Source of the DNA: Actinomadura sp. KC216
GTDB taxonomy: Bacteria; Actinomycetota; Actinomycetes; Streptosporangiales; Streptosporangiaceae
Length of the DNA stretch: 58,509 nucleotides
Assembly (NCBI RefSeq): GCF_004348535.1
Contig: NZ_SMJX01000012.1
Span: forward strand, 1 to 58,509
Reading direction: 5' to 3'
Part shown: piece by piece, positions 16,356 to 24,428 of the stretch
Numbering within the stretch: the stretch's first letter is position 1
Layout of the letters: the number at the start of each line of letters is the position of its first letter
Translations under genes and position numbers: made by a program
Notes under the pieces: generated by a model
Database searches by the model: none
What the model was told of the DNA's origin: nothing
The model's input: only the letters and a program-made list of their open reading frames with translations

Positions 16356-16527
16356 GATCTCCTTTCGGGTCCCCGCGTCGCCGCGCGGAAACGGGTCGTC
16401 CTGGCGTCCGATCTCAGCCAAAGCGGCTGTCAACCGGACGTTCATCCCATGCGTCGCCCGAAACTACCCGTTTGAAGAACATGTTTCATCTTTCGGTGCT
16501 TTGCATCACGTTCAGGTCACGATCGAA

Positions 16528-17103
16528 CTACACCTTCGTCCGGTGGAAGTTCAGGTACGACCGCGACGGCGTCGGCCCCCGCTGATCCTGATACCGCGAC
16601 CCGTACCGCGCCGACCCGTACGGGTACTCCGCCGGAGAACTCGTCCTGAACAGGCACATCTGCCCGATCTTCATCCCCGGCCACAGCTTGATCGGCAGCG
16701 TCGCCACGTTCGACAGCTCCAGCGTCACGTGCCCGGCGAACCCGGGATCGATCCACCCCGCCGTCGAGTGCGTCAGCAGCCCCAGCCGCCCCAGACTCGA
16801 CTTGCCCTCCAGCCTCGCGGCGAGATCGTCCGGCAGCCCGAACACCTCATACGTCGAGGCCAGCACGAACTCCCCGGGATGCAGCACGAACGCCTCCTCG
16901 GCGTCCACCACCACCATCCGCGTCAGATCCGGCTGCTCGATCGCCGGATCGATGTGCGGATACTTGTGGTTCTCGAACACCCGGAAGTACCGGTCCAGCC
17001 TCACATCCACACTGGACGGCTGGACCATCCCCGGCTCGTACGGGTCGATCTTGACCCGCCCGGACTCGAGCTCGGCCCTGATGTCACGATCGCTGAGCAG
17101 CAC
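16528..17103 (-). CDS. dcd: dCTP deaminase (Dcd)
   Basis: 191 residues, the family length. Deaminates dCTP to dUTP in dTTP synthesis; the mycobacterial homolog also hydrolyses dUTP to dUMP, and this protein may do so as well (family knowledge). Motifs: [53 protein letters not shown], and GHVTLELSN with the catalytic Glu. The gene is next to tRNA-Gly on the opposite strand, an arrangement I recall in related genomes. Confidence 0.97.
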   Translation of the reverse strand: MLLSDRDIRAELESGRVKIDPYEPGMVQPSSVDVRLDRYFRVFENHKYPHIDPAIEQPDLTRMVVVDAEEAFVLHPGEFVLASTYEVFGLPDDLAARLEGKSSLGRLGLLTHSTAGWIDPGFAGHVTLELSNVATLPIKLWPGMKIGQMCLFRTSSPAEYPYGSARYGSRYQDQRGPTPSRSYLNFHRTKV

Positions 17104-17182
17104 CCCGAAACGCTATCCCACGACCACGCCCCACCCGACTTCCGGTACAGTATCCACAGCATGGCGCCCACGAGCGCCGCAC

Positions 17183-17256
17183 GCGGGTGTAGTTCAATGG
17201 TAGAACTTCAGCTTCCCAAGCTGACAGCGCGGGTTCGATTCCCGTCACCCGCTCCA
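17183..17256 (+). tRNA. tRNA-Gly(CCC)
   Basis: Acceptor stem GCGGGTG (17183-17189) pairs with CACCCGC (17246-17252); discriminator T and encoded CCA (17254-17256) follow. The anticodon stem TCAGC/GCTGA encloses loop TTCCCAA, giving anticodon CCC for GGG codons. The T-loop GGGTTCGATTCCC is canonical. A tyrosine integrase gene ends about 90 bp downstream, so the 3' end of this tRNA is the likely attachment site of an integrated element. Confidence 0.95.
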
Positions 17257-17264
17257 CCACCAAA

Positions 17265-17299
17265 GGCCCAGGTCAGGGATGTTGATCCCGACCCGGGCC
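17265..17299 (+). terminator. Terminator after tRNA-Gly
   Basis: Interrupted stem GGCCC-GGTC-GGGAT against ATCCC-GACC-GGGCC with loop GTTG, followed by a T-rich stretch TTGATCTTGTC. Immediately downstream of the tRNA. Confidence 0.6.
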
Positions 17300-17330
17300 T
17301 TGATCTTGTCACCGGCTCTCACAGGCCACC

Positions 17331-17350
17331 GTGCCATTAACGTGCCATTA
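17331..17350. repeat. Short direct repeat near integrase stop
   Basis: GTGCCATTA occurs at 17331-17339 and 17342-17350, overlapping the integrase stop codon. Possibly related to recombinase arm sites of the tRNA-linked element; not proven. Confidence 0.3.
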
Positions 17351-18112
17351 GGCCACGGGCACCCGCGCCCCCGCCGCACCGCCGTTATCCTCGCCCCGCT
17401 CCGCCTGGACGAGAGCATCCAGGCCATCAGCGATCGCACGGTCACCCTTGGCCGACTTGCGCTGATACCGCAGCGCGGCCCGCTCGTTGTCGTGCCCCAT
17501 GCGCGCCATCAGGTTCTTGGTCGAGACGCCCATGTCCGCGGCGAGCTGGTTGCCCGTGTGCCGAAGATCGTGGAAGTGCAGGTTCGGCACGCCGAGCGCC
17601 TCCACCACGTACTTCCAGTGCGTGACCTTGTTGAACCCGCTACGGCGCAACGGCCCGCCCTTGATCCCCGTGAAAACCAGGGCGCGCGGCTCCCTCTTGG
17701 TGTACTTGCCCAGGTGCGCGACCAGGGCCGGGACGATCGCGGCCGGGATCGTGACCGTCCGGATACCGGCCCGGGACTTGGTCGGACCGAGGATCATCTC
17801 CCCGTTGGCCCGCTCAACGAACGCGCCGCGGACGCTCACGGTCCGGTTGGTCAGGTCGATATCGCAGCGGCGAAGCGCCGTGATCTCACCCCACCGCAGG
17901 CTTGCGAACGTAGCCAGCAGGATGAGCGCGCGCAGCCGATCATCTCGGGTCACGTCCGCGCGACCGTCCTCCGCCATCTTCCACAGCACCCGCTCAGCCT
18001 CCGCGCGGGTGGCGAAGGTCTGAGGGAATCGCCGCATGGTTCCGCCCTTGACCCGGTAGCGGAGCCGATACTCGCCATTGTCGAGCTTGCGGAAATTGCC
18101 GACCGGCCGCAC
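17348..18112 (-). CDS. Tyrosine site-specific integrase, internally deleted
   Basis: 254 residues; related actinobacterial phage/ICE integrases are about 380-400. The N-terminal arm-binding part (VGNFRKLDNGEYRLRYRVKG, FATRAEAERVLWKM) passes within a few residues into the catalytic domain (RDDRLRALILLATFASLRWGE, the first Arg), so the SAM-like core-binding domain of about 100-130 residues is missing. The remaining catalytic residues are present: HFHDLRHTGNQLA (H-x-x-R), MGHDNERAALRYQ (H and nucleophile Tyr). The frame is open, so a shortened protein could be made, but it probably cannot recombine DNA. Starts at GTG 18112. Confidence 0.75.
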   Translation of the reverse strand: MRPVGNFRKLDNGEYRLRYRVKGGTMRRFPQTFATRAEAERVLWKMAEDGRADVTRDDRLRALILLATFASLRWGEITALRRCDIDLTNRTVSVRGAFVERANGEMILGPTKSRAGIRTVTIPAAIVPALVAHLGKYTKREPRALVFTGIKGGPLRRSGFNKVTHWKYVVEALGVPNLHFHDLRHTGNQLAADMGVSTKNLMARMGHDNERAALRYQRKSAKGDRAIADGLDALVQAERGEDNGGAAGARVPVA

Positions 18113-18474
18113 GCCGACCCGTTCGGCCAGTCAAGGGGCGGCGCGCTCAGGCCGCTGGCGCGGCCCCGCGCCTGGCCGCCCGGAGCGTGCGGCGTGGGCG
18201 CCGGTCACCGGACGGCCGCGCCCGGCCGCGCCGAGCCACCGCCGCGACGACCGCGCCACGCCAGCCTTGACAGGGGCCTTCAACAGGCCAAACGCCTCTC
18301 CAGGCGTCGACGCATTGAACGGCCTCGCAGCCATGGCGCCGATCTAGAACCAGGCGTGCAACACCCCGTGGCTTTCCAGGCGTCTCAACCGCCAGCCGTT
18401 CGCCCCCTTTTAGGGCACCCCACGGGCGTCACCACGTGGTGGCTACGCCACCCTTGACGGAACCCGTCCGCCGC
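18113..18474. other. Gene-poor stretch behind integrase
   Basis: About 360 bp with no convincing gene. A 67-codon minus-strand frame (18131-18334) is Arg/Gly/Ala rich without recognisable features and is not called. The stretch would have held the promoter of the integrase and, in an intact element, an excisionase gene. Confidence 0.4.
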
Positions 18475-18783
18475 TCAGTGCAGGTCTCGTTGGGAACCGG
18501 GAGAGGAAGGCGGGGGAAGAACAGCGGCCACACCGCAGGAGGGGCTATCCGCCGATGAAAATTGCATCGCGGCTGTCTTTTTTTTGAAGCTTCCGGAGGC
18601 TGCACCAGCAGCAACGCCTATTCCAGCCAGGCCGCTCGCGCCAACCAGGGCGAGCAACTGGCCCTCAGTTGGTGCTTCCGAGTACCCCGCGATCCCCGCG
18701 AAGAAAGTACTCAACGAGGTCATCAGGACCATGCCAGGGAGAACCCAGCGATTGCCTAGGCGCCAACGCGGTTTCTGCCCCAC
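18475..18783 (-). CDS. Small membrane protein, unknown function
   Basis: 102 residues from GTG 18783, chosen because GGAGG lies five bases upstream. Two hydrophobic segments are evident (WVLPGMVLMTSLSTFFAGIA and LLALVGASGLAGIGVAAGAA) after a basic N-terminus (QKPRWRLGNRW), so a two-helix membrane protein is likely. The C-terminal 40 residues are polar, Ser/Pro rich. I do not recognise a family. It belongs to the orphan gene group of the putative island. Confidence 0.5.
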   Translation of the reverse strand: MGQKPRWRLGNRWVLPGMVLMTSLSTFFAGIAGYSEAPTEGQLLALVGASGLAGIGVAAGAASGSFKKKTAAMQFSSADSPSCGVAAVLPPPSSPGSQRDLH

Positions 18784-18980
18784 CTTGACCTCCGTCTCCG
18801 TTCGAGACGCTAGCCGTACGAGTGAGACGCGGTATGTCTCTGTTTGGTGCCATGTTCGTACCACCGTGCGCGGAACCATTGCGGAGCGGGCGGCCCACCC
18901 GGCACAACCGGGGCCGCCCGTGTGGTGGTCAGGGGAGGCTGGTCGACTTCTTGGTCACTCTCGCAGCCGAGTGGGGCTTG

Positions 18981-19367
18981 TCAGCGCGGTAGGTGAGACA
19001 GCAGCAGCTCGCGGACCGCGCGGCGATCTTGGGCTCCGTCTTCGCCGTCTTGCATGCCGTCCGCTACTTGGGCCCAGTCCTCTAGTGCCGAGGCCACCCA
19101 GTTCCATTGAGCTAGTGTCAGTCTGACTGTGACGATTTCGTCGGCTGGCGGCCAGGAGCCAGATCCAGGGACGCCGGGAGTCCAGTTTGCGATCTGAACC
19201 CACCCGGCCTCACGGACGCTCATACCCATAGCACTGACAACCTCAAAGTCCGGCTCAACTGCCGCCGTACTCACCTCGTTGTCAACGGTGCCGTCGATTG
19301 TGTGCCATTGCGACATGGGCAAGCTGATTGGCACTTCAACGTCGCGCTCGGGAGAGGTCGGATCCAT
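18981..19367 (-). CDS. Hypothetical protein, acidic
   Basis: 128 residues, acidic, Trp rich, no signal peptide or membrane segment. The C-terminal half (VRLTLAQWNWVASALEDWAQ, then REAGWVQIANW upstream) looks helical and like small actinobacterial proteins with a conserved LTxAQWxxVxxxLxxW core. No function can be given. Codon bias is less extreme than in the chromosomal backbone, consistent with acquisition. Confidence 0.55.
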   Translation of the reverse strand: MDPTSPERDVEVPISLPMSQWHTIDGTVDNEVSTAAVEPDFEVVSAMGMSVREAGWVQIANWTPGVPGSGSWPPADEIVTVRLTLAQWNWVASALEDWAQVADGMQDGEDGAQDRRAVRELLLSHLPR

Positions 19368-19615
19368 GGTGGTTCATATTCAGCTCTCAGTCCACCACCG
19401 TCAACCGGGAGGTGCTGAACAATGAAGACGTTGCTCGTGGCGCCACTCACGATGCGTCGCTGGCCTGTGCGGCCCGTACAGGGTTGGCCTTCTGGTCTCA
19501 TGTCGGCCGGTACCGGCCATGAGCCTCGTCCGGTCAACAGCGTGGTTGACAGCGCCCTACCTTACTGATGATCTTCCTATCAAGATCGCAATCGGGCTAC
19601 TGCGAGGACTCCCTG

Positions 19616-20098
19616 GTGAAGCGAACCGCTGCTCTTCTAGCCGGCTTGATAGCAATACCGACGCTTCTTCCCGCCGCACACGCACAGGCCGAAGTCGAGA
19701 CGACGGCCGACCTCAAGGTAAGTGTCACCGGCCCCGAGTACGTTATTCCAGGTGGGAACGCCACCTATCGGATGACAATCCGGAATGAGGGCCCTGACAC
19801 CGTCCAGAGCGCCGCGATGAGCGCTGTCTGGACTCGCAACTTCCGTCTTCCCTCGTCTGGGCTGACAGGAGTTTCGGGCTTTTGCGGTTGGACGCTGGGC
19901 AAACCAGAGGTCATTTGCGGTGTGGCTGGCGGACCGATAGCGCCCGGTGGCACCAGGACCGTCAGCTTCGCAGGGACCGTGGATTCCGCCGCCTCCGGTC
20001 AGGTCGAGATGGAAGCCCGCGTACTCTTCTCGGCCGTTGACCCCGTTCCGGAGGACAACGTCGGTCGAGCGACGTCCCTGGTCACGTCAGGTCCCTGA
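19616..20098 (+). CDS. Secreted protein with DUF11-like beta-sandwich
   Basis: 160 residues from GTG 19616 (GAGGA upstream); the frame also extends to 19568. A typical Sec signal peptide (KRTAALLAGLIAIPTLLPAA, cleavage near AHA-QA) is followed by one immunoglobulin-like repeat of the kind found in cell-surface proteins: LKVSVTGPEYVIPGGNATYR, IRNEGPDTVQSA, PGGTRTVSFAGTV, DPVPEDNVGRAT. Two Cys (FCGW, VICGV) may form a disulfide. Probably exported or wall-associated; role unknown. Confidence 0.7.
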   Translation: MKRTAALLAGLIAIPTLLPAAHAQAEVETTADLKVSVTGPEYVIPGGNATYRMTIRNEGPDTVQSAAMSAVWTRNFRLPSSGLTGVSGFCGWTLGKPEVICGVAGGPIAPGGTRTVSFAGTVDSAASGQVEMEARVLFSAVDPVPEDNVGRATSLVTSGP

Positions 20099-20355
20099 TC
20101 AGGGCTGCGAACGCCGGGCGCTGCTCTTCTTGAAAGCCCGCACCACCATCTCCCGAACCTGACGCCACAGGTCGCGATGGTTCGATGGGTCCAACCCTCG
20201 GCCCGGAAGACCGCCTCTGCGAACGAGTCCACGTTCGGTGGTGGTGAAGCGCGAAGGGCTGCCTGGTCCGACGGGTCTAGGCAAAATCCGAGACGAACGC
20301 ACAGGTCACGGAGCAGGAAGTCGACCTCCTCAGAGGTGAGCTTGGGAGTGTCCAT
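20099..20355 (-). pseudogene. Small conserved actinobacterial protein, frameshifted
   Basis: Starts with MDTPKLTSEEVDFLLRDLCV and continues to VDSFAEAVFRAEG, then must jump frame at the GGG run (20195-20197 on the plus strand, CCC) to continue as LDPSNHRDLWRQVREMVVRA and stop at 20099. The restored product is 85 residues and matches a small protein family I recall from many actinobacteria (LGFCLPP...VDSF..AVF.AEGLDP pattern). One missing G explains the shift. Without it the frame runs on to 19999 as non-conserved sequence. Real decay or a homopolymer sequencing error. Confidence 0.6.
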
Positions 20356-20899
20356 GCCCGGCTACCACCAGTTCAGTTGACTGCCATCACATCGTCGGCC
20401 ACTAGTCGGAGGAGGGGATCCAGGGCCTCTCTAGTGCGCGGACGGCGACTGATGTATCGGTGTTCGTAGAGAACGTCGTCGGGGAATTCGTCGTCGCGTG
20501 ATTACATAGAGCTCGTCGTCATTGGGGCCGAGCTCATGCAGCAGGGTGTGATGCCGACCGAGTGCGATTCCCGATCCTGCCGGGCCCCGCAGTGGGGTTC
20601 TCCTGCGGGGCAAGGGTCAGTGCAATGCGCACAGCCTTAGACAGCGGCACCTCCCTTCCGGCCAGTTGGTGGCCGCGTCCCAGTCGCTGCTCGAGCGCAC
20701 GCTGAATCACCACGGGCTGGATGAGCAGTTCGCGCAGGACCACCCCGGCCATGCCCCTCGCCTTGCCAGCGACCAAGCCGAACAGCAGATGCCCCGTGTC
20801 CGCGGCATCGACTCCACGACGTGACGTGCGGCAGGTGTGTACGGACTGATTTCCCCTTCGCTCATGCCGACACCATCTCCCAAGTCCGGCGGAACTCCC
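20356..20899. other. Gene-poor stretch, possible degraded gene
   Basis: About 540 bp. The only coding-like piece is on the minus strand at 20534-20776 (GVVLRELLIQPVVIQRALEQ, then PLSKAVRIALTLA), 80 codons with no recognised family, possibly continuing in another frame to 20431. I read it as a gene remnant at low confidence. Nothing else is supported. Confidence 0.3.
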
Positions 20900-21271
20900 T
20901 CAGTTGGTCAGGGCGACGATCTCCTCTACCGTTGTGAGCGGGATCATCAGTGCTGCATCCCATGTCTCGTCGTCTTGGCCGATCAGCATCGTTGCTTGCT
21001 CGTCTCCGGCGACCGACCAGAAGACCGGGGAGCCTGCGCAGATGCCTACTTGCAGGGACCGTCGCTCTTCCCAGATGGCTTCACGGATTCCGCTCAGCCG
21101 GGACAAGTCCGCTAGCGCTGCCCATATATGCACTTCCCAGGTTTCGGCCTGCAGCATCAGCAATGGCACTGGATCGGCGTCCACATCTAACGTCACTCTG
21201 ATCACCTGGGAATGGTCGCACGGGCAGGCCGTCCCGGGGGCGCTCATCGCTTGCATGCTCAGCGTGGCCAT
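20900..21271 (-). CDS. Hypothetical protein
   Basis: 123 residues, acidic, soluble. Contains CPCDHSQ near residue 16 and a regular body (VIRVTLDVDADPVPLLMLQA, VHIWAALADLSRL, EERRSLQVGICAGSPVFWSV). It looks like a genuine folded domain but I do not recognise the family. ATG codons exist at 21271, 21256 and 21247 with no deciding ribosome binding site. Last member of the orphan group before the chromosomal-looking NTF2 gene. Confidence 0.5.
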   Translation of the reverse strand: MATLSMQAMSAPGTACPCDHSQVIRVTLDVDADPVPLLMLQAETWEVHIWAALADLSRLSGIREAIWEERRSLQVGICAGSPVFWSVAGDEQATMLIGQDDETWDAALMIPLTTVEEIVALTN

Positions 21272-21308
21272 TACGCGGTCATTGCCTAACGATTCGGCCC
21301 TGCGGAGA

Positions 21309-21719
21309 TCAGAGGCGGCCGCCTAGTGGTGTGCGGTGGGCGCGGACCTTTCGGTGGCTGATTCGCCAGCCTTGCGGGGTGCGCAGGACGGTGTCCTCGT
21401 ACGTCACGCTCCCGGCCGTCCCGTCGGCGTTGACGCCGATCCCCTTGGATCGCACCTGCACCCGGTCGTCGGCGATCTCGGTGAGGACGATGTTCGTGAC
21501 GTGATGGCCGACCGGGTTCAGTTCGCCCAAGGCCCGTCCTGCGGCGGCGCAGGCCGCGACTCCTCGCAGGGGTGCCTGCCCGAAATCGGAGACGTCGTAG
21601 ACGACGTCGGGGGTGAACAGTTCGTCCAGCCGGTCCAGTTCCCCGCTGTCGCACAGGTGGCCGTGCATGGAGATCAGCTCGGTGATCGCGGTGCGGTCGT
21701 CGGCGGTGAACGTCGTCAT
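21309..21719 (-). CDS. NTF2-like/SnoaL-like protein
   Basis: 136 residues, one SnoaL-like alpha+beta cone: DRTAITELISMHGHLCDSGE, LDELFTPDVVYDVSDFGQAP, LGELNPVGHHVTNIVLTEI, YEDTVLRTPQGWRISHRKV. Such proteins are small-molecule isomerases, dehydratases or binding proteins; the paired His are plausible active-site residues. ATG 21719 follows GGGAGAAGCG. Divergent from a TetR regulator and probably its target. Confidence 0.85.
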   Translation of the reverse strand: MTTFTADDRTAITELISMHGHLCDSGELDRLDELFTPDVVYDVSDFGQAPLRGVAACAAAGRALGELNPVGHHVTNIVLTEIADDRVQVRSKGIGVNADGTAGSVTYEDTVLRTPQGWRISHRKVRAHRTPLGGRL

Positions 21720-21747
21720 CGCTTCTCCCGTCCGGTCCTAGACAAGT

Positions 21748-21796
21748 GGGGAGCTCCCCGGTTACTGCTACGCTAAACGGGGAAGTCCCTGTTTAG
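21748..21796. promoter_or_regulatory. TetR operator candidates between NTF2-like and TetR genes
   Basis: A near-perfect palindrome CTAAACGGGG ... TCCCTGTTTAG spans 21773-21796, and a perfect GGGGAGCTCCCC lies at 21748-21759. Both are inside the 95-bp divergent gap, so the first is the best candidate for the TetR binding site controlling both genes. Confidence 0.6.
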
Positions 21797-21814
21797 CAAC
21801 GCGGGGAGGTCGGG

Positions 21815-22408
21815 ATGGCGCCACCTTCCGGACGGGCACGCCGGGCGGACGCCGAACGGAATGCCCTGCTGCTGAAAGCGGCGGCCAGGGCGCTCTTCGA
21901 CGAGCGCGGACCGGACGTCGCCCTTGACGAGGTGGCCCGGCGGGCGGGCGTCGGCAACGCGACCCTCTACCGGCACTATCCGACCCGCGGTGATCTGCTC
22001 ACGGCGGTCTACGCCGACGAGATCGCCGCGCTCTGCGAGCGTGGTGCCGCACTGTTGCGTGAACCGGACCCCGGCGAAGCGTTCTTCACCTGGCTGGAAG
22101 CGTTCGCCGTCCATGTGGCGACGAGGCGGACGCTGGCCTTCGCCGGTAGTGGTGGTGAACGGCGCACCGCGTTGTTCGAGCGCTGGCATGCGGCGTTGAC
22201 CGCTAGTGCGGAGACGTTGCTTTCCAAGGCTCAGCGGGCCGGTGCCTTCCGCGCGGACCTTGCTGTTGGTGAGGTGCTGGAACTGGCGAGTGCCGTTGCC
22301 GTCGCGGAGTCTGATGTTGACCGGGTGCGGCGCTTTCTCGCCATCCTTCGCCACGGCCTCAGCGGACCGGCTGAACCGATCGACGGCGCAGAAGTATCGG
22401 TGGTTTGA
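21815..22408 (+). CDS. TetR/AcrR family transcriptional regulator
   Basis: 197 residues. Helix-turn-helix: RNALLLKAAARALFDERGPD, VALDEVARRAGVGNATLYRH, YPTRGDLLTAVYADE. The C-terminal domain is of the SbtR-like TetR type. ATG 21815 is preceded by GGGGAGG. It likely represses the divergent NTF2-like gene through the palindrome at 21773-21796. Confidence 0.9.
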   Translation: MAPPSGRARRADAERNALLLKAAARALFDERGPDVALDEVARRAGVGNATLYRHYPTRGDLLTAVYADEIAALCERGAALLREPDPGEAFFTWLEAFAVHVATRRTLAFAGSGGERRTALFERWHAALTASAETLLSKAQRAGAFRADLAVGEVLELASAVAVAESDVDRVRRFLAILRHGLSGPAEPIDGAEVSVV

Positions 22409-22415
22409 TCTGCGT

Positions 22416-23165
22416 ATGACGGACTGGGGCGGTTTGCAGGATGCGGAAGGGTCGGCGGATTCCATCCCTGATCTCCTCGATCGGCTCACTCCGAACTCTT
22501 CGGATCTGTGGGAGCGGCTGTGGGCGCGGTTGTGCCCGCAGGGTGCCGTCTTTCCGGCCAGCCTGGCGGCTCTGCCGTATCTGAGTGATCTCGCGGCCCG
22601 CTGGGCGCCCGAGGAAAGGGTCGAGCCGTTGCTGCTGGCGGGCGCGATCTTGGGGTCCGATGAGCAGTACCACCAGGTATTCGACGTCCGGGACCGGTAT
22701 TCGGCGCAGATATCGGTCCTGCGGGAGCTGACCGACGACACGCTTCGCACGCATGCGGCCTCAAAGGACTCCGCCAACTATGTCTACCTGCTTCAGGCGT
22801 TGATGGCCTTTGAAGGCGTCGATGTGTGGGATTCGCACCTGGAGAACCTGGTCACCGAGGAGTACGAGATCAGCTGCCCTTCGTGTGACGTTGATCTGTT
22901 CATCGTGCTGGGCGATCCCGATTGCTTTGCCACTCATCAGGACTACGCCCTCAAGGACGACGTGATCAGCACGCCTTTGCGGTCGGCCGATCCCGGTGAG
23001 CTGAGTGGAGCGCCGGGCCTGCTCCATCGGACGGCAGTCCGGGACGGGTGCCATGCCGTCGCCCGCCGGCTGACGTATTTGTTCGGTACGGCGACCTGTT
23101 CGCAGTGTGGGACGGGTCTGCCGATCGCCGAACGGGTCGCCGCCGCGTTCGGCCGCGACTCCTGA
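22416..23165 (+). CDS. Hypothetical protein with CxxC pairs
   Basis: 249 residues from ATG 22416, eight bases after the TetR stop, so possibly co-transcribed with it. The first 130 residues look helical and repeat-like (VFPASLAALPYLSDLAARWA, VEPLLLAGAILGSDEQYHQV), similar to HEAT-type helices. Two CxxC pairs (ISCPSCDVDLFIVL near 155 and ATCSQCGTGLPIAE near 230) could bind one zinc ion. No family name can be given with confidence. Confidence 0.7.
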   Translation: MTDWGGLQDAEGSADSIPDLLDRLTPNSSDLWERLWARLCPQGAVFPASLAALPYLSDLAARWAPEERVEPLLLAGAILGSDEQYHQVFDVRDRYSAQISVLRELTDDTLRTHAASKDSANYVYLLQALMAFEGVDVWDSHLENLVTEEYEISCPSCDVDLFIVLGDPDCFATHQDYALKDDVISTPLRSADPGELSGAPGLLHRTAVRDGCHAVARRLTYLFGTATCSQCGTGLPIAERVAAAFGRDS

Positions 23166-23179
23166 CGCGTCCCCAGGCG

Positions 23180-23956
23180 TCAGGCAGGGTCGTGGATTCG
23201 CGTGAAGTAGGCGGCGGTTTCGGTGTCGGCCGGGTAGTAGGACTCGATCGCCACCTCGTCCAGGGTGATGTCCATCGGGGTGCCGAACGTGGTGATGGTC
23301 GAGAAGAGCCGCAGCTCCCGCCCCTGGAAGCGGATGATCATTGGGATCAGGACGTCGGACTCGGCGGATCGGGCCGGTGCCTCCTCGGGGGCGGGGCCCA
23401 GCAGTTCCTCGTAGAGGGCGGTGAGCTCGGGGTCTGGGGTGGTGGCCAGCTGGCGGCTGACCCGGGAGCGGAACACCGCGCGGACGTCGGCCAGGTTGAC
23501 GACCAGGGGAGCGAGCCCGCGCGGGTCCAGGCCGAGGCGGATGAGGTTGACGGGTGGTCGCAGGAGGTCGGGGGCGACGCCCGCGAGGAACGGGTCCAGT
23601 GCGCGGTTGGTCATCACGATGTTCCAGTGGCGGTCGAAGACCAGCGCCGGGTAGGGCTCGTGCGCGCTGAGCACCCGTGCGATCGCGTCCCTGGCGGCCG
23701 AGAGCGCGCTGTCTTCCAGCGGACGTTCGGTGTAGCGGGGGGCGAAACCGGCGGCGAGCAGGAGCCGGTTGCGGTCACGCAACGGGACGTCGAGCTGGTC
23801 TGCGAGGCGGAGGACCATGTCGGCGCTCGGGTTGGACTTGCCGGTCTCGACCAGGCTGACATGGCGCGCCGAGACGTCGGCGGCGATCGCCAGATCGAGC
23901 TGGCTGAGGCGCCGATGGTGGCGCCATTGCCGCAGCAACTCCCCGACTGTGTGCAT
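23180..23956 (-). CDS. XRE regulator with MmyB-like ligand-binding domain
   Basis: 258 residues. N-terminal XRE helix-turn-helix (LLRQWRHHRRLSQLDLAIAA, VSARHVSLVETGKSNPSADM) and a MmyB-type sensor domain from about residue 95 (YPALVFDRHWNIVMTNRALD, then FRGREL-like FQGRELRLFSTITTFGTPMD). MmyB-type domains resemble PAS domains and bind small hydrophobic ligands; these regulators commonly control an adjacent short-chain or NTF2-type gene. Divergent from a SnoaL-like gene, 87 bp apart. Confidence 0.92.
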   Translation of the reverse strand: MHTVGELLRQWRHHRRLSQLDLAIAADVSARHVSLVETGKSNPSADMVLRLADQLDVPLRDRNRLLLAAGFAPRYTERPLEDSALSAARDAIARVLSAHEPYPALVFDRHWNIVMTNRALDPFLAGVAPDLLRPPVNLIRLGLDPRGLAPLVVNLADVRAVFRSRVSRQLATTPDPELTALYEELLGPAPEEAPARSAESDVLIPMIIRFQGRELRLFSTITTFGTPMDITLDEVAIESYYPADTETAAYFTRIHDPA

Positions 23957-24043
23957 GAGCGACCAGGTTACTCATCATGGTGCCGGACGCCATGAAGTGG
24001 GAGTTCATCGACAAGCGACGCGGTCGGCGGAAACACTGCGTCC

Positions 24044-24424
24044 ATGAGCGAAGAGAACAAGAGCATCGTGCAAAAGGCGATGGCGGGCTTGCTCCGGACG
24101 GGCGACGTCGAGGCGCTCGGGACGGTCCTGAGCGACGAATTCGTCCATCACCGGCCGGACGCGACGGCCAGCAAGGCGGAATGGCTTGCCAGGGTGCGCG
24201 CGGCGTGGAAGAACATCGCCGACATGCAGGTCGAGGTCCTGCAGATGGTGGCGGACGGCGATCACGTGGTGATGTATTCGCGGCGCCGGCTTCCCAATGG
24301 AGGGCCGGAGGTCGTGGTCGTCGATACCTGGCGGTTCGACGGCGGGCTGATCGCCGAGGCGTGGGAGGTCATCGAACCGGTGGCTCGGGCGGCCGCCAAT
24401 CTGAGGTGGTGGGAGCCTGCCTGA
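24044..24424 (+). CDS. SnoaL-like/NTF2-like polyketide-cyclase-type protein
   Basis: 126 residues, one SnoaL-like domain: KSIVQKAMAGLLRTGDVEAL, LSDEFVHHRPDATASKAEWL, VVMYSRRRLPNGG, VVVDTWRFDGGLIAEAWEVI. The paired His (VHH) and the Asp/Trp of VVDTWRF are typical of the fold's cavity. Probably small-molecule metabolism under control of the divergent MmyB-like regulator. ATG 24044 has no strong ribosome binding site. Confidence 0.85.
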   Translation: MSEENKSIVQKAMAGLLRTGDVEALGTVLSDEFVHHRPDATASKAEWLARVRAAWKNIADMQVEVLQMVADGDHVVMYSRRRLPNGGPEVVVVDTWRFDGGLIAEAWEVIEPVARAAANLRWWEPA

Positions 24425-24428
24425 TGAA

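Larger units (their letters stand above)
17183..21300. mobile_element. Probable remnant of a tRNA-Gly-integrated element
   Basis: Integrase next to the 3' end of tRNA-Gly, then about 3.2 kb of small orphan genes with looser spacing and visibly lower G+C than the flanks, including one frameshifted gene. I saw no second copy of the tRNA 3' end in this stretch, so the right boundary is a guess set before the NTF2-like gene. No conjugation, replication or phage structural genes remain. Confidence 0.35.

Noticed and set aside
18131..18334. Minus-strand 67-codon frame behind the integrase
   Set aside because: Low-complexity basic sequence without ribosome binding site or family resemblance; could be a remnant but is not supportable as a gene.
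17183..22000. Second copy of the tRNA-Gly 3' end as a right attachment site
   Set aside because: None was noticed in this stretch on reading; the element boundary is therefore left open.
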